From: CAVZBW01 sp963778465 | GTDB lineage: Bacteria > Actinomycetota > Acidimicrobiia > Acidimicrobiales > RAAP-2 | Reading direction: 5' to 3' | Assembly: GCA_963778465.1 (NCBI GenBank) | Contig: CAVZUK010000003.1 | Location: forward strand, 2,294,001 to 2,358,000 | Length of the DNA: 64,000 nt | Shown: positions 16,141-23,697 of the stretch, in pieces | How positions within the stretch are numbered: the stretch's first letter is position 1 | Layout of the letters: the number at the start of each line of letters is the position of its first letter | The notes under the pieces: generated by a model | The model's database searches: none | What the model was told of the DNA's origin: nothing | What the model saw: the letters and a program-made list of their open reading frames with translations, nothing else | Made by a program: the position numbers and the translations under genes

Positions 16141-17066
16141 GGGCCGTGCGCTGCGTCGAGGGTGCGCCGACGGTGCTCGACGTGCCGGCGCCGCAAGGGC
16201 CGGGAGTGGAGCTCGAGGTGGTCGCTGCGGGGATCTGTGGGTCCGATCTCCACCTCATGGAGTGGAGCCTGCCCTTCGTCGCCGGCCACGAGTTTGCGGC
16301 CACCCTCGCTGACGGCACGCTCGTCGTGGCGGAGCCGATCGCCCCCTGCGGAGCGTGCGAGCGGTGCCGCCTGGGCGACTACAACCTCTGCGAGCGCGGT
16401 CCCGCGATGGTCATGGGGGTCGGGCGGGAGGGGGCCATGGCGGAGCGGTGCCTCGTCCCCGCCGAGGCCCTGGTCCGGTTGCCCTCGGGGACGGCGGCGC
16501 GAGACGCGTCCCTCGTCGAGCCGCTGGCGGTGGGGGTCCACGGCGTCCGGCGCGGCCGGATCCGGGCCGGAGAACGCGTGGCCGTCGTCGGCGGAGGCTC
16601 CCTGGGCCAGCTGGCGTCGGTGGCCGCGCAGGCGGTGGGAGCGCCGGTCGACGTGGAGGCGCGCCACGAGCACCAGCGCGAGGCTGCGACCCGTCTGGGG
16701 GCCGGCCCGGTTCAGGGGGAGTACGCCGTGGTGATCGAGGCGGCGGGCTCCCAGAGCGCCCTCGACCGCGCCGTCGAGCTTTGCCGGCCCGGTGGGCGCG
16801 TGGTCCTTCTCGGCACCTATTGGGAGGGCCTCCATCTGCCCGCACAGACGATCGCCTTGAAGGAGATCGACCTGATCCCCTCGAGCATGTACGCACGGAG
16901 CGGGCCCTCCCGGGATTTCGACGTCGCTGCGGCGATCCTGGCGCATCGTCCCGAGATCGGTCCGGCGGTGATCACCCATCGCTTTCCGCTGGACGCCGCT
17001 GCCGAGGCCTTCGCGGCGGCCTCGGACCGCAGCTCGGGTGCCATCAAGGTGGTCCTGGAGCCCTGA
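16137..17066 (+). CDS. Zinc-dependent medium-chain alcohol dehydrogenase
   Basis: A 309-aa MDR-family oxidoreductase. The catalytic-zinc region shows GICGSDLH (Cys) and GHEFAA (His-Glu). The structural-zinc cysteines are in CGACERCRLGDYNLC, and the nucleotide-binding motif VVGGGSLGQL lies near the middle. It would oxidise an alcohol or reduce an aldehyde with NAD(P). It is slightly shorter than typical (about 340), mainly through a compact N-terminus. It is translationally coupled to the upstream thioesterase (4-nt overlap). The gene cut at the right edge of the window (63779) is a related member. Confidence 0.87.
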   Translation: MRAVRCVEGAPTVLDVPAPQGPGVELEVVAAGICGSDLHLMEWSLPFVAGHEFAATLADGTLVVAEPIAPCGACERCRLGDYNLCERGPAMVMGVGREGAMAERCLVPAEALVRLPSGTAARDASLVEPLAVGVHGVRRGRIRAGERVAVVGGGSLGQLASVAAQAVGAPVDVEARHEHQREAATRLGAGPVQGEYAVVIEAAGSQSALDRAVELCRPGGRVVLLGTYWEGLHLPAQTIALKEIDLIPSSMYARSGPSRDFDVAAAILAHRPEIGPAVITHRFPLDAAAEAFAAASDRSSGAIKVVLEP

Positions 17067-17085
17067 GAGGGCCTGCGGCGGTCCT

Positions 17086-17814
17086 TCAGACCGCGTCGGC
17101 CTCGAGGTGGAGGTGCAACCGCACGTCGGGGTAGATCTTGATCGGTCCGACCCGGGGCGCCTGCATCTCGAAGTGCCGGATGTCGAGCACGTGCTCGCCA
17201 GTGATCACCATGCGTCGATCGATGGTCTCCGAGCCGCCCGGACTCGTCCGGCGCGTCTCGAGGAACGTCGCGGTGACCAGGCCGACGAGGCGCCGGGAAA
17301 CCCCGTGGATGGTGAGATCTCCCGCCACCCGGTAGCAGTTGCCGTCACCCATGCGCGCGATGGAGCGCAGCGCGACGGCAACGGTCGGGAAGCGGCGAGC
17401 GTCGATTCGGCGCAGGAGCTCGCCGTCGTAGAGGACGTTGCCCGACGAGAGGGTGTCCACCCGGGCCTCGAGCTCGGCGCGAGGGGATCGTTCGACGACG
17501 AGGAGGGCGTCGCGCACGCCGGCCTCGATCCGGCCTCGCAGGTGCCGGCTGCTGAACGCGATCGGACCGACGTTGGAGCGGGCCTCCACCACCAGGCTGG
17601 ACCGGTCGGGGGCCACTTCGAGGCGAACCCATTCCTCGGGCGTCCGCCGGGACCCGGCCTCACGTGGGTTGCCGTCCGCCCCCCGCCCGGAGCGGGCCCC
17701 GCGTGTCGCCGCCGGGTCGGAGGACCCATCGGCCCGCCGAGCGCTGCAGTACCAGTAGCGCTCCAGCACGAGATCGAGGGAGGCGCGCGCTCTCGTGCGA
17801 CGATCGACATCCAC
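17086..17814 (-). CDS. YceI-like domain protein, probably the 3' part of a PadR-YceI gene
   Basis: A 242-aa reading frame. From about residue 60 it is a YceI-type lipocalin-like beta-barrel: SSRHLRGRIEAGVRDA, TLSSGNVLYDGELLRRIDARRFPT and a closing TGEHVLDIRHFEMQ...KIYPDVRL. YceI proteins bind isoprenoid or other amphiphilic ligands. Its first residues (RARASLDLVLERYWYC) look like the missing C-terminus of the PadR-type domain encoded just upstream in another frame. It is clearly paralogous to the YceI gene at 40613 inside the hydrogenase operon. No signal peptide is seen. The annotated GTG start may be artificial if the two frames belong to one protein. Confidence 0.7.
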   Translation of the reverse strand: MDVDRRTRARASLDLVLERYWYCSARRADGSSDPAATRGARSGRGADGNPREAGSRRTPEEWVRLEVAPDRSSLVVEARSNVGPIAFSSRHLRGRIEAGVRDALLVVERSPRAELEARVDTLSSGNVLYDGELLRRIDARRFPTVAVALRSIARMGDGNCYRVAGDLTIHGVSRRLVGLVTATFLETRRTSPGGSETIDRRMVITGEHVLDIRHFEMQAPRVGPIKIYPDVRLHLHLEADAV

Positions 17815-18197
17815 GACTCGAGGGCCCGCTCGCCCTTCGAGGTGATGGCGTGCATGTGGCGCGTGGAACCCGCGGCGGGGGGCGCCTCCCAGCTGCGGAC
17901 GAGGCGATCACGTTCGAGGTCTGCGAGGGTGCGGTAGACCTTGGGCCCGTCGACCCGACCGAGCCCGAGATCGTTGACCGCGCCGACGAGACGGTACCCG
18001 TGGCTCGGGGCCTCGGCGAGCAGGAGGAGCAGTGCGGGGTAGAGAAAGTTGCGCGGCGCGTTGAGCGTGAAGCGGCACTGGGTTTCCGGGGGTGCGTCAG
18101 GCGGGCCTGGCCACGCCTCGAGGATGGGAGCGGGTATCCCGCTCGCCTGTCGGTGGCTTTGCACGCTGAGCGCCCCCTCGTCGGCGCCCCCATCCAT
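17788..18197 (-). pseudogene. PadR-type regulator domain, frame broken before YceI part
   Basis: From ATG 18197 about 136 codons encode a winged-helix PadR domain: NFLYPALLLLLAEAPSHGYRL, then VYRTLADLERDRLV and GERALESWMSIVARER. The homology then stops and the frame degenerates downstream to a stop at 17205. The natural continuation is in the YceI frame. A GC-dinucleotide run at 17783-17790 marks the switch: two fewer bases, or one extra, would join both frames into one protein. It could be a true frameshift mutation, programmed slippage or a sequencing error. It is divergent from the SIS-HypC gene at 18329, suggesting control of that hydrogenase-maturation operon. Confidence 0.6.
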
Positions 18198-18328
18198 CGC
18201 CGACCCTATTTTCCTAGTCCTCACCAGGCAGTTTGTCAACGGCGAACAACCGGTTCCGCCACAGCGGAGCAGGGTAACGACACTCCTGGGCGAGCAGTAG
18301 CATCGCCTCGGAGAGCCCCGGTCTCGGG

Positions 18329-19075
18329 GTGCAGTTGGGGGCCCGCATGCCCGGCGAGTCGAGGACGTCAGCGGATCAGGTGGGGGATCTCGGCACGCTG
18401 GCCGAGGACCTGTCGACCGCTGCCCTGGACGTCGCCCGTTGCTGTGCTCGCGGGGGGACGCTCTGGACCTGCAGCCCCGATTGGGGGGCCCATGGGCGCC
18501 ATGTCGCCGTCGAATTCGTACATCCCGTGGTCGTGGGCAAGAGATCGCTGCCGGCCTGGGTCCTCGAGGGCGACGATCTCGTCGGCCGTCTCCGGGTGGG
18601 ATCGCGGGCCGGCGATGTTCTCGTGGCGATAGCCGAGGCGGGCGACTCCAGGGTCCGCTCGCTCATGCGACGGGCCCCCGCCTGGGGCCTCACCAGCCTG
18701 TGGATCGGGGCCGGGGATCGCCCGGAGCCCGGCGCCGCGGACCACGTGCTCTGGCTGGACGAACGGCTGGAGGATGCCGCCTACGGCGGCCGGTTCGTGT
18801 TGCTCTACCACCTGCTGTGGGAGCTCTCGCAGGTTTGCTTCGAGCATCCGGCCCTGCTCCAGGAGACCGTCGAGGGCGTAGAGGTCTGCACGACGTGCTC
18901 GGACGAGGGCCGGCTCGCGGAGATCGTTGCGACCTGCGGGGACGGCATGGCTTCGGCCAGGACGGCCGCGGGAATCGAGCCGGTCGATATCACGCTCCTG
19001 GGCGAATCCGAGCCCGGGGATCTCGTCGTCGTGCACGCGGGCACGGCCATCGCGAGGGTCGACGTCGATGGGTGA
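18329..19075 (+). CDS. SIS-domain / HypC-like fusion, hydrogenase maturation
   Basis: A 248-aa protein. Residues about 15-175 resemble a sugar-isomerase (SIS) Rossmann fold (ARCCARGGTLWTCSPDWG, AGDVLVAIAEAGDS). The C-terminal about 65 residues are HypC/HupF-like: VCTTCSDEGRLAEIV followed by DITLLGESEPGDLVVVHAGTAIARV. HypC-type proteins chaperone the hydrogenase large subunit and the Fe(CN)2CO intermediate, and the conserved cysteine is normally N-terminal but here is internal. Its stop overlaps the next SIS gene by 8 nt, and hypE follows. A second, ordinary hypC is at 39965. The function of the SIS part is unknown. Confidence 0.7.
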   Translation: MQLGARMPGESRTSADQVGDLGTLAEDLSTAALDVARCCARGGTLWTCSPDWGAHGRHVAVEFVHPVVVGKRSLPAWVLEGDDLVGRLRVGSRAGDVLVAIAEAGDSRVRSLMRRAPAWGLTSLWIGAGDRPEPGAADHVLWLDERLEDAAYGGRFVLLYHLLWELSQVCFEHPALLQETVEGVEVCTTCSDEGRLAEIVATCGDGMASARTAAGIEPVDITLLGESEPGDLVVVHAGTAIARVDVDG

Positions 19076-19778
19076 GGCCACTTCCGACTTCCTCTACCCG
19101 TTTCTCGAGCCCGGAAGGGAGGACCCCGGGCCTCTTCTGGCCGACCTGTCCGCGTCGGCGCGTTCCAAGGCCGAGGAGAGCTCCGCCCTTCGCATCTCGA
19201 CACTCGCGGAGTGTCACCCTCGGCTCGAAGACGCATCGTCGGACGTCGCTGCCCGGCTCGACTCCGGGGGCCGGCTGCTCACCATGGGCAACGGCGGAAG
19301 CTCGACGGACGCCGACTCGTTGGCCGCCCTCTTCTCGGATCCGCCCCACGGGAGGCCTCTCGCCGCGCGCTCGCTCGTGGCGGACCCGGCCGTGATCACG
19401 GCGCTGGCCAACGACGTGGGCTTCGAGCTCGTCTTCTCGCGCCAGGTGATCGCCTTTGGCGGCGCCCGAGACGTCTTGGTGGGTTTTTCCACCAGCGGAG
19501 ATTCCGTCAACCTGCTTCGCGCCTTTGCAGAGGGTCGGCGCAGGGGACTCCTCACCATCGGCCTTGCCGGCTACGACGGGGGAGAGATGGCGTCCGCGCC
19601 CCACCTCGACCACCTCCTGCTCGTGCGTTCGAGCAGCATCCACCGGATCCAGGAGACGCAGGCCGCGCTCGGCCTGTCGCTGTGGCGTCGTATCCGGGAG
19701 ATCCTGGCCGGCTCCCCCGGCCGAGACGGCGCCCAGGACGCCCGGTCCCCGGCCGAGCCGGGACCGGCACCGAGATGA
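19068..19778 (+). CDS. SIS-domain protein (phosphoheptose-isomerase-like)
   Basis: A 236-aa SIS protein from ATG 19068. The motif LTMGNGGSSTDADSLAALF (about 72-90) is the phosphosugar-binding loop of GmhA-like isomerases, and VGFSTSGDSVNLLRAF is the second SIS loop. No heptose or LPS genes are nearby. It sits between the SIS-HypC fusion and hypE with overlaps on both sides (8 nt and ATGA), an arrangement found with actinobacterial hydrogenase maturation genes, so a role in hydrogenase assembly rather than heptose synthesis is inferred. Confidence 0.78.
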   Translation: MGEATSDFLYPFLEPGREDPGPLLADLSASARSKAEESSALRISTLAECHPRLEDASSDVAARLDSGGRLLTMGNGGSSTDADSLAALFSDPPHGRPLAARSLVADPAVITALANDVGFELVFSRQVIAFGGARDVLVGFSTSGDSVNLLRAFAEGRRRGLLTIGLAGYDGGEMASAPHLDHLLLVRSSSIHRIQETQAALGLSLWRRIREILAGSPGRDGAQDARSPAEPGPAPR

Positions 19779-20917
19779 GCGCGGGAGTGCCGGACCCCGA
19801 ATTGCGAGAGGGTGAGCCTCCCGGCACCGAGGCGGCAGGGCCCTCGCGCCGCGAAGCGGCGGTGCTCGAGCGCATCGAGGCGTTTCGCAAACGGCGTCCG
19901 AGGCTTCGTGACGAGGTCGTCACTCTGGCGCACGGCGCGGGTGGGAAGGCTTCGGCCGCGCTCGTCGATGCCGTGTTCCTAGAGGCGTTTGGTCGTCCGT
20001 CGGGTGGCTCGCTGCCCGACGCGGCGGTCGTGCGCATGCCTTCGGGCGACCGGATGGCGATCACCACCGACTCTTTCGTCGTGCAGCCGATGTACTTCCC
20101 CGGCGGATCGATCGGACACCTGGCGGTGCACGGTACGGTCAACGACCTTGCGGCAGTGGGGGCGAGACCCGAGTGGATCGCCGCCGCCTTCGTGCTGGAG
20201 GAGGGTCTTGCCGTCGACCTGCTCCGCTCGGTGGTGGCAGATATGGCGGAGGCCGCGGAGCGTGCCGGCGTGACCGTCGTCACCGGCGACACGAAGGTCG
20301 TCGGCAGGGGAGCGGCGGACGGGCTCTACGTGACCACCACCGGCGTCGGGACGGTTCCCGCGGGCCGGGAGCTCGGTGCGGATCGGGTGCGTCCCGGCGA
20401 TCGCCTCCTCATCTCGGGAACCATCGGCGATCACGGAATGGCGGTGATGCTCGCTCGCGGGGATCTGGAACTCGAAGCGGAGCTCGCGTCGGACACGGCG
20501 CCGCTCTCCGGGTTGGTGGAGACGCTGCTGACGGCGGCCCCGTCGACACGGTGGCTACGGGATCCGACGCGTGGTGGCGTCGGGACGGTCTGCAACGAGC
20601 TGGCCCGGGATGCGCAGCTCGCCGTCGTCCTCGACGAGGCAGCCCTGCCGATCGCTCCAACCGTCGCCGGGGCGTGCGACCTCCTGGGCATCGACCCGCT
20701 GTACGTCGCCAACGAGGGCAAGATGCTGGCAGTGGTCCCGGCACGCGAGTTCGACCAAGCGCTCGAGGCAATCCGGCTGCACCCCCTCGGGCGCGACGCC
20801 GCGGCGATCGGCGAAGTCAGGGGCGAGCCCGAGGGGATCGTCGTCCTGCGCACAGGCTTTGGCGGCACCCGGATCGTCGACATGCTGGTCGGGGACCCGC
20901 TTCCCCGCATCTGCTGA
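19775..20917 (+). CDS. hypE: Hydrogenase maturation protein HypE
   Basis: A 380-aa member of the AIR-synthase-like HypE family. It shows TLAHGAGGKAS at the N-terminal strand, TDSFVVQPMYFPGGSIGHLAVHGTVNDLA for ATP binding, RDPTRGGVGTVCNELA, and the obligatory C-terminal ending PRIC, whose Cys receives the carbamoyl group from HypF and is dehydrated to thiocyanate for the Fe-CN ligands. The first about 50 residues are an extra charged extension relative to most HypE proteins (about 340 aa). The ATG overlaps the upstream TGA. HypF and HypD lie 15-20 kb away in this window. Confidence 0.93.
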   Translation: MSAGVPDPELREGEPPGTEAAGPSRREAAVLERIEAFRKRRPRLRDEVVTLAHGAGGKASAALVDAVFLEAFGRPSGGSLPDAAVVRMPSGDRMAITTDSFVVQPMYFPGGSIGHLAVHGTVNDLAAVGARPEWIAAAFVLEEGLAVDLLRSVVADMAEAAERAGVTVVTGDTKVVGRGAADGLYVTTTGVGTVPAGRELGADRVRPGDRLLISGTIGDHGMAVMLARGDLELEAELASDTAPLSGLVETLLTAAPSTRWLRDPTRGGVGTVCNELARDAQLAVVLDEAALPIAPTVAGACDLLGIDPLYVANEGKMLAVVPAREFDQALEAIRLHPLGRDAAAIGEVRGEPEGIVVLRTGFGGTRIVDMLVGDPLPRIC

Positions 20918-21189
20918 TCGGACACGGACGACCGGTTCGAGGAAGGGACCGCCTGAGGACCGACCCCTGCCCCCGCGAGTGCTCGAGATGTGCCGGGTCC
21001 AGACGCACGGCGGCCGATCAGCCTCGAGCCAGCTCGTGTCCGTTGCGCGCAGCGAGGGCCCGAATGGAGGCGGCGGCAGGCTCCGGCGGCATGAGTTGGG
21101 CTTCCCGGGTCGCGCGCCGCGATCGGGATCTGGCGAGGGCAACTGCCTTGGCCGCCACTATTTGGACGCTCGCGCTCGAGGGCTCGTGA

Positions 21190-21582
21190 ATGGACGGGGC
21201 GAGGTCCGCCTGGGATCGTGTGAAGCGCAGCAAGCCCGGCCGAGCCTGGGCCGAGCTCGAGGCACTTGGCTTCATCCGGAGTTCCTTCCAGTTCGCCGGA
21301 TTGTTCGTCCTCTCGTTCATCCCTTTCCTGCTGCTGGTTTCCGCCCTGATCGGTAGCGACCTGGCCCATGGCTTGGTGGAGCGCAGCGGATTCGGCCCGA
21401 AGGCGGCCCGCGATGTCACCTCGCTCTTCTGGCACACCGGAGCCGGGGTCGTGTCCCAGTCGATCGTGGGGATCATGCTCGTGGTCGTGGGAGCCGACGG
21501 GGTCGCCTCGATTCTCCAGTCCTGGTACGCGAAGGTGTTCGGAGAGACGGTTCCCACCTTGACCGGGAGAGAGAGCGCCTGA
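21190..21582 (+). CDS. YihY/BrkB-like membrane protein, apparently C-terminally truncated
   Basis: A 130-aa protein with two or three membrane segments (SFQFAGLFVLSFIPFLLLVSAL and VVSQSIVGIMLVVVGADGV). The N-terminal layout resembles the first part of YihY/BrkB-type envelope proteins, which are usually about 280-300 aa. The frame ends at 21582 and I find no continuation in any frame before the sensor kinase gene, so it is either a decayed gene or a short relative. The function is unknown. Confidence 0.45.
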   Translation: MDGARSAWDRVKRSKPGRAWAELEALGFIRSSFQFAGLFVLSFIPFLLLVSALIGSDLAHGLVERSGFGPKAARDVTSLFWHTGAGVVSQSIVGIMLVVVGADGVASILQSWYAKVFGETVPTLTGRESA

Positions 21583-21630
21583 TACCAGCCGCGATGGTCG
21601 CCGGCGCGTCTATCGCCACTGAGCGCGCCT

Positions 21631-22755
21631 CTAGGAGGAGGCGCGCTCGACCAAGGCTGGCTGATCGGCCGCGTGTTGAGCCTCAACTGCCACCGGCAGG
21701 ACAAAGCAGATACGAGTGCCGCCGACACTCGGCGGTTCAGCCCAGATGCGCCCCCCTTGGGCCTCGATTAGGCCTCGAGCAATGGCGAGACCGAGCCCGG
21801 CCCTCCCGTCCGATGGGGTGCGAGCGGAGCCGGCACGGAAGAACGGTTCGAAGATCTGCTCGGCGGCTTCGGGAGGGATGCCCGCTCCGGTGTCTTCGAC
21901 GGAGATGATGACGGCCCCCGCTGCTTCGATCACGGACACGGTGATCCGACCCCCCGAGGGGGTGTAGCGCAGGGCGTTGCTCACGAGGTTGGTGAGCACA
22001 CGCTCGACCTTCTCGGGCGCGCAGAGCGCCGTGGCTCGCTCGCCGCGGGCGACGCACATCAACAGGATGCCGCGTGCTCGAGCCTCCACTTCGAACCGGG
22101 CGACGAAGTCTCCGACGAGGGCGTCGATGTCGACTGCCATGAGATCCAAGGTGGCGCCCGCCTCGATACTGGCCAGCTCGAACAGGTCGTCCACCAGTGC
22201 GCCGAGCAGACGCACCTGACCTTGCAGCGCCGACAGGTAGTGCTCGGGCTCCACAACCCGGTCCTCGATCGCTTCGAGCATCGCCTGGAGAGAGGTGATC
22301 GGGGCCCGAAGGTCGTGGCTGGCCCAGGCGACGAGCTGACTGCGAGCGTCGAAGAGTTCCTCCAGATGATCGGCCATGGCGTTGAAAGAGGTCGCGAGTT
22401 CGGCGATCTCGCTCGGCCCTCCCTCTGGCGCCCTTTCGCTCAGCTCGCCGGCGGCGAGACGCCCGGAAGCGTTCCGGACTCGCTCGAGGGGACCGGTGAT
22501 GGCGCGGGCCACGAGCAACGCTCCGATGATCCCGGCCACCCCCGCGGCCACGGCGACTGCGAACACCTCCACCTGGTCTCCCATGTGGAACATGAGGACG
22601 CCCGAGATCAACACCGATCCCAGCGGGAGCGCTACCACCACCAGTGCCAACCCGGCCAGTTGAGCGTGAACCGAGGGCAGCATCCGGATCAGCAATGCCG
22701 CGAGGAGGCCAACCAGCAGCGTGAGGCCACCGATGACGAGGCTATCGATCGTCAT
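21631..22755 (-). CDS. Sensor histidine kinase
   Basis: A 374-aa membrane kinase from ATG 22755. There are two N-terminal transmembrane pairs (about 5-85) with almost no periplasmic domain, a HAMP linker (about 82-135), the H-box WASHDLRAP with His147, an N-box LVSNALRYTPSGG, DTGAGIPPE and GLGLAIARGL of the HATPase domain. It would autophosphorylate and pass the phosphate to the response regulator encoded immediately upstream (start and stop overlap as ATGA). The tiny sensor domain suggests detection of a membrane or cytoplasmic signal. Confidence 0.92.
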   Translation of the reverse strand: MTIDSLVIGGLTLLVGLLAALLIRMLPSVHAQLAGLALVVVALPLGSVLISGVLMFHMGDQVEVFAVAVAAGVAGIIGALLVARAITGPLERVRNASGRLAAGELSERAPEGGPSEIAELATSFNAMADHLEELFDARSQLVAWASHDLRAPITSLQAMLEAIEDRVVEPEHYLSALQGQVRLLGALVDDLFELASIEAGATLDLMAVDIDALVGDFVARFEVEARARGILLMCVARGERATALCAPEKVERVLTNLVSNALRYTPSGGRITVSVIEAAGAVIISVEDTGAGIPPEAAEQIFEPFFRAGSARTPSDGRAGLGLAIARGLIEAQGGRIWAEPPSVGGTRICFVLPVAVEAQHAADQPALVERASS

Positions 22756-23462
22756 GGCTCGAACCGGTAGCCGACGCCCCACACGGTGATGATCCGCTTG
22801 GGCGCCGAGGGATCGTCCTCGATCTTCTCGCGTAGTCGGCGAACGTGAACCGTGACGGTGCTTGTTCCGGCATCGAGGGCGGTGTCGTAGCGCCACACCC
22901 GAGCCAGTAGCTGGGCCCGGGACATGACCACTCGGGGGTGGCTGGCCAGGCACCACAAGAGGTCGAACTCCGTCGCGGTGAGCGGCACCGACCGGCCCTC
23001 GAGAGTGACCTCACGGGCGGTGCCATCGACCTCGAGGGCCCCGGCGCGTAACCGCCCGGACCGGGCCGGGGTGCCCATCTCGCGGGAGTCCATATGGCCC
23101 TGGCTGGCTCGCCTGAGGACCGTCTTGACGCGCGTGACGAGCTCGCGGGGCGAGAACGGCTTGACGACATAGTCATCGGCCCCGAGCTCCAGCCCCACGA
23201 TGCGATCGGACTCCTCGCCACGCGCTGTGAGAAGGATCACTGGAACCGAACTGGTCGAACAAATCCACTGGCAGAGCTCTAGGCCGCCGATGTGGGGCAG
23301 CATCACATCGAGGACCACGAGGTCGGGCGGCCGACGCTCGATGGACGCCTGGGCCACCTCGCCCGCTCCGGCCTGCTGGGCCTGGAAGCCCTCGAGCTCG
23401 AGGTACCGCACGACAACGTCGCGCACGATGTCGTCGTCATCGACGACCAGGACGGTCGGCAT
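22752..23462 (-). CDS. OmpR-family response regulator
   Basis: A 236-aa two-domain regulator. The receiver domain has acidic residues DDDD (8-11), phosphoacceptor Asp52 (LVVLDVMLP) and Lys101 (VVKPFSP). A winged-helix C-terminal domain (about 140-236) ends in the typical VTVHVRRLREKIEDDPSAPK and GVGYRFEP. The ATG at 23462 is chosen because it directly precedes the first beta strand. It precedes and overlaps the kinase gene. An 11-bp-spaced direct repeat in its upstream region (23560) is the kind of site OmpR-type dimers bind. Confidence 0.93.
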   Translation of the reverse strand: MPTVLVVDDDDIVRDVVVRYLELEGFQAQQAGAGEVAQASIERRPPDLVVLDVMLPHIGGLELCQWICSTSSVPVILLTARGEESDRIVGLELGADDYVVKPFSPRELVTRVKTVLRRASQGHMDSREMGTPARSGRLRAGALEVDGTAREVTLEGRSVPLTATEFDLLWCLASHPRVVMSRAQLLARVWRYDTALDAGTSTVTVHVRRLREKIEDDPSAPKRIITVWGVGYRFEP

Positions 23463-23559
23463 GGGCGAATCGTACCGGTCACCAGTCGACCCCTCGGGCG
23501 CGGCCAGGTCCATAACGCGGCAGCGTAGGAAGCCGATGGCGCAACGGGCGACCGGTGGG

Positions 23560-23576
23560 CTTACAAGTCGCTTACA
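23560..23576 (+). promoter_or_regulatory. Direct repeat CTTACA-N5-CTTACA, candidate response-regulator box
   Basis: Two identical CTTACA hexamers start 11 bp apart, in the divergent spacer between the response regulator (start 23462) and the molybdopterin oxidoreductase (start 23698). One helical turn of spacing is typical of OmpR/PhoP-family sites. A related, degenerate pair occurs at 29154. Confidence 0.5.
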
Positions 23577-23697
23577 TCTCGCTCTCGGGGAGCATTTCGC
23601 GATTGGCCGCATCTGCGCCCGCGCCAAACCCGGGGAATTTCGCCTTTCGTAAGGCGCAGGCCATTGCCCGCCGAGCCGAGCAGATTACCGTCGCCCT

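Noticed and set aside
18198..18328. Weak inverted repeat (GTTTGTC...GAACAAC) in the PadR/SIS-HypC spacer
   Set aside because: Only about five of seven positions pair, so I do not list it as an operator.
21069..21189. Short frame ending directly before the YihY-like gene
   Set aside because: About 40 codons with no ribosome-binding site, helix pattern or recognisable family; not enough support for a gene.
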